Below, piece after piece: positions 6,188-6,444 of a stretch of 6,444 nt of DNA. The translations under genes were made by a program, and so were the position numbers. Under the pieces are notes generated by a model, which made no database searches, was not told the DNA's origin, and was given only the letters and a program-made list of their open reading frames with translations. Origin of the DNA: an uncultured Clostridia bacterium (GTDB lineage Bacteria > Bacillota > Clostridia > UBA1381); NCBI GenBank assembly GCA_934454035.1, contig CAKSFY010000122.1, positions 1-6,444 on the forward strand, written 5' to 3'. How positions within the stretch are numbered: the stretch's first letter is position 1; every line of letters starts with the position of its first letter.

Positions 6188-6444
6188 TTATCCAAGCTGC
6201 ATTATTGCCGCCAGGTTTCCTCTCTTTCCGCTAGTTTTCCTGTGCGAAAAAAGCAAATCACTGTTGCAATAAGTGCATATTCCGGAATCATCTGTTTTTG
6301 TTATTCCTGCTTCCGCCAGCTGAAGTTTCACTGCTTTCTGCAAATTGACATGCGGTTTTCCGCCGAAATATTCGACTGTCTCTTTTCCGAATTCTTTTAT
6401 AAATATATCCGCAACTTCCTCGCCCACTTCAAAGTGACAAAGCC
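6188..6444 (-). CDS. pgeF: Peptidoglycan editing factor PgeF / YfiH-family (laccase-domain) protein, 3' part only
   Basis: Only the last 84 codons lie in the window; the frame stays open to the right edge. The visible part begins LCHFEVGEEVADIF, which fits the conserved Cys-x-x-Glu-Val-Gly block of the YfiH family, where the cysteine is an active-site metal ligand. It continues through KPHVNLQKAVKLQL, carrying the probable histidine ligand, to the diagnostic C-terminal motif CTYCNSDLLFSHRK with GKRGNLAAIMQL. These proteins were first described as polyphenol oxidases. The E. coli member is reported to remove wrongly incorporated amino acids from UDP-MurNAc (peptidoglycan editing), and purine nucleoside phosphorylase activity has been reported for relatives. 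The first metal-binding histidine (the HAGWRG block) would lie outside the window. A GTG at 6425-6427 is an internal valine codon, not a start. The stop codon is 12 bases before the lipoprotein gene. Confidence 0.9.
   Translation of the reverse strand, partial: LCHFEVGEEVADIFIKEFGKETVEYFGGKPHVNLQKAVKLQLAEAGITKTDDSGICTYCNSDLLFSHRKTSGKRGNLAAIMQLG

Noticed and set aside
6425..6427. GTG that could serve as a start for a short 79-residue protein at the right edge.
   Set aside because: The frame is open upstream to the window edge, and the preceding residues LCHFE complete a conserved YfiH-family block, so the GTG is an internal valine codon.

Overview
The window looks like a stretch of a low-GC Clostridia (Firmicutes/Bacillota) chromosome. 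The clues are AT-rich coding sequence, strong AAAGGA/GAGGGG-type ribosome binding sites, a HutP-family protein, and a gene order (HI0933-type flavoprotein, HutP-like, cmk, plsC, ispH) that I recognise as typical of clostridial genomes. A genus cannot be named from this sequence alone.

Everything runs on the minus strand. Read in the direction of transcription from the right edge: the 3' end of pgeF (YfiH/laccase-domain family); a family-5 solute-binding lipoprotein; a MurR/RpiR-type regulator; an HI0933/YhiN-type FAD oxidoreductase; a small HutP-family protein; cytidylate kinase (cmk); a PlsC-type acyltransferase; and the first 270 codons of ispH, which runs off the left edge. The six genes between the two truncated ones are intact. 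No gap exceeds 20 bases. Three junctions overlap: TAATG twice and ATGA once. I see no internal terminator or convincing internal promoter, so this is most simply one operon whose promoter lies beyond the right edge and whose end lies beyond the left edge.

The genes fall into two blocks. The left block is housekeeping: pyrimidine nucleotide salvage (Cmk), phosphatidic acid synthesis (PlsC) and the last step of the non-mevalonate isoprenoid pathway (IspH). The small HutP-like protein sits at its head and is the best candidate for an under-described regulator. The right block (PgeF, an oligopeptide-type binding lipoprotein without permease genes in view, and an RpiR/SIS regulator) could relate to cell-wall peptide or amino-sugar handling, but that link is inference.

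I see no mobile element, CRISPR array, RNA gene or phage feature. The points most worth following up are the HutP-like protein with altered metal-ligand positions, a 16-bp perfect palindrome early in its gene, the odd start of the lipoprotein gene, the non-classical ligand loop of the RpiR regulator, and whether ispH is fused to ribosomal protein S1 beyond the left edge.
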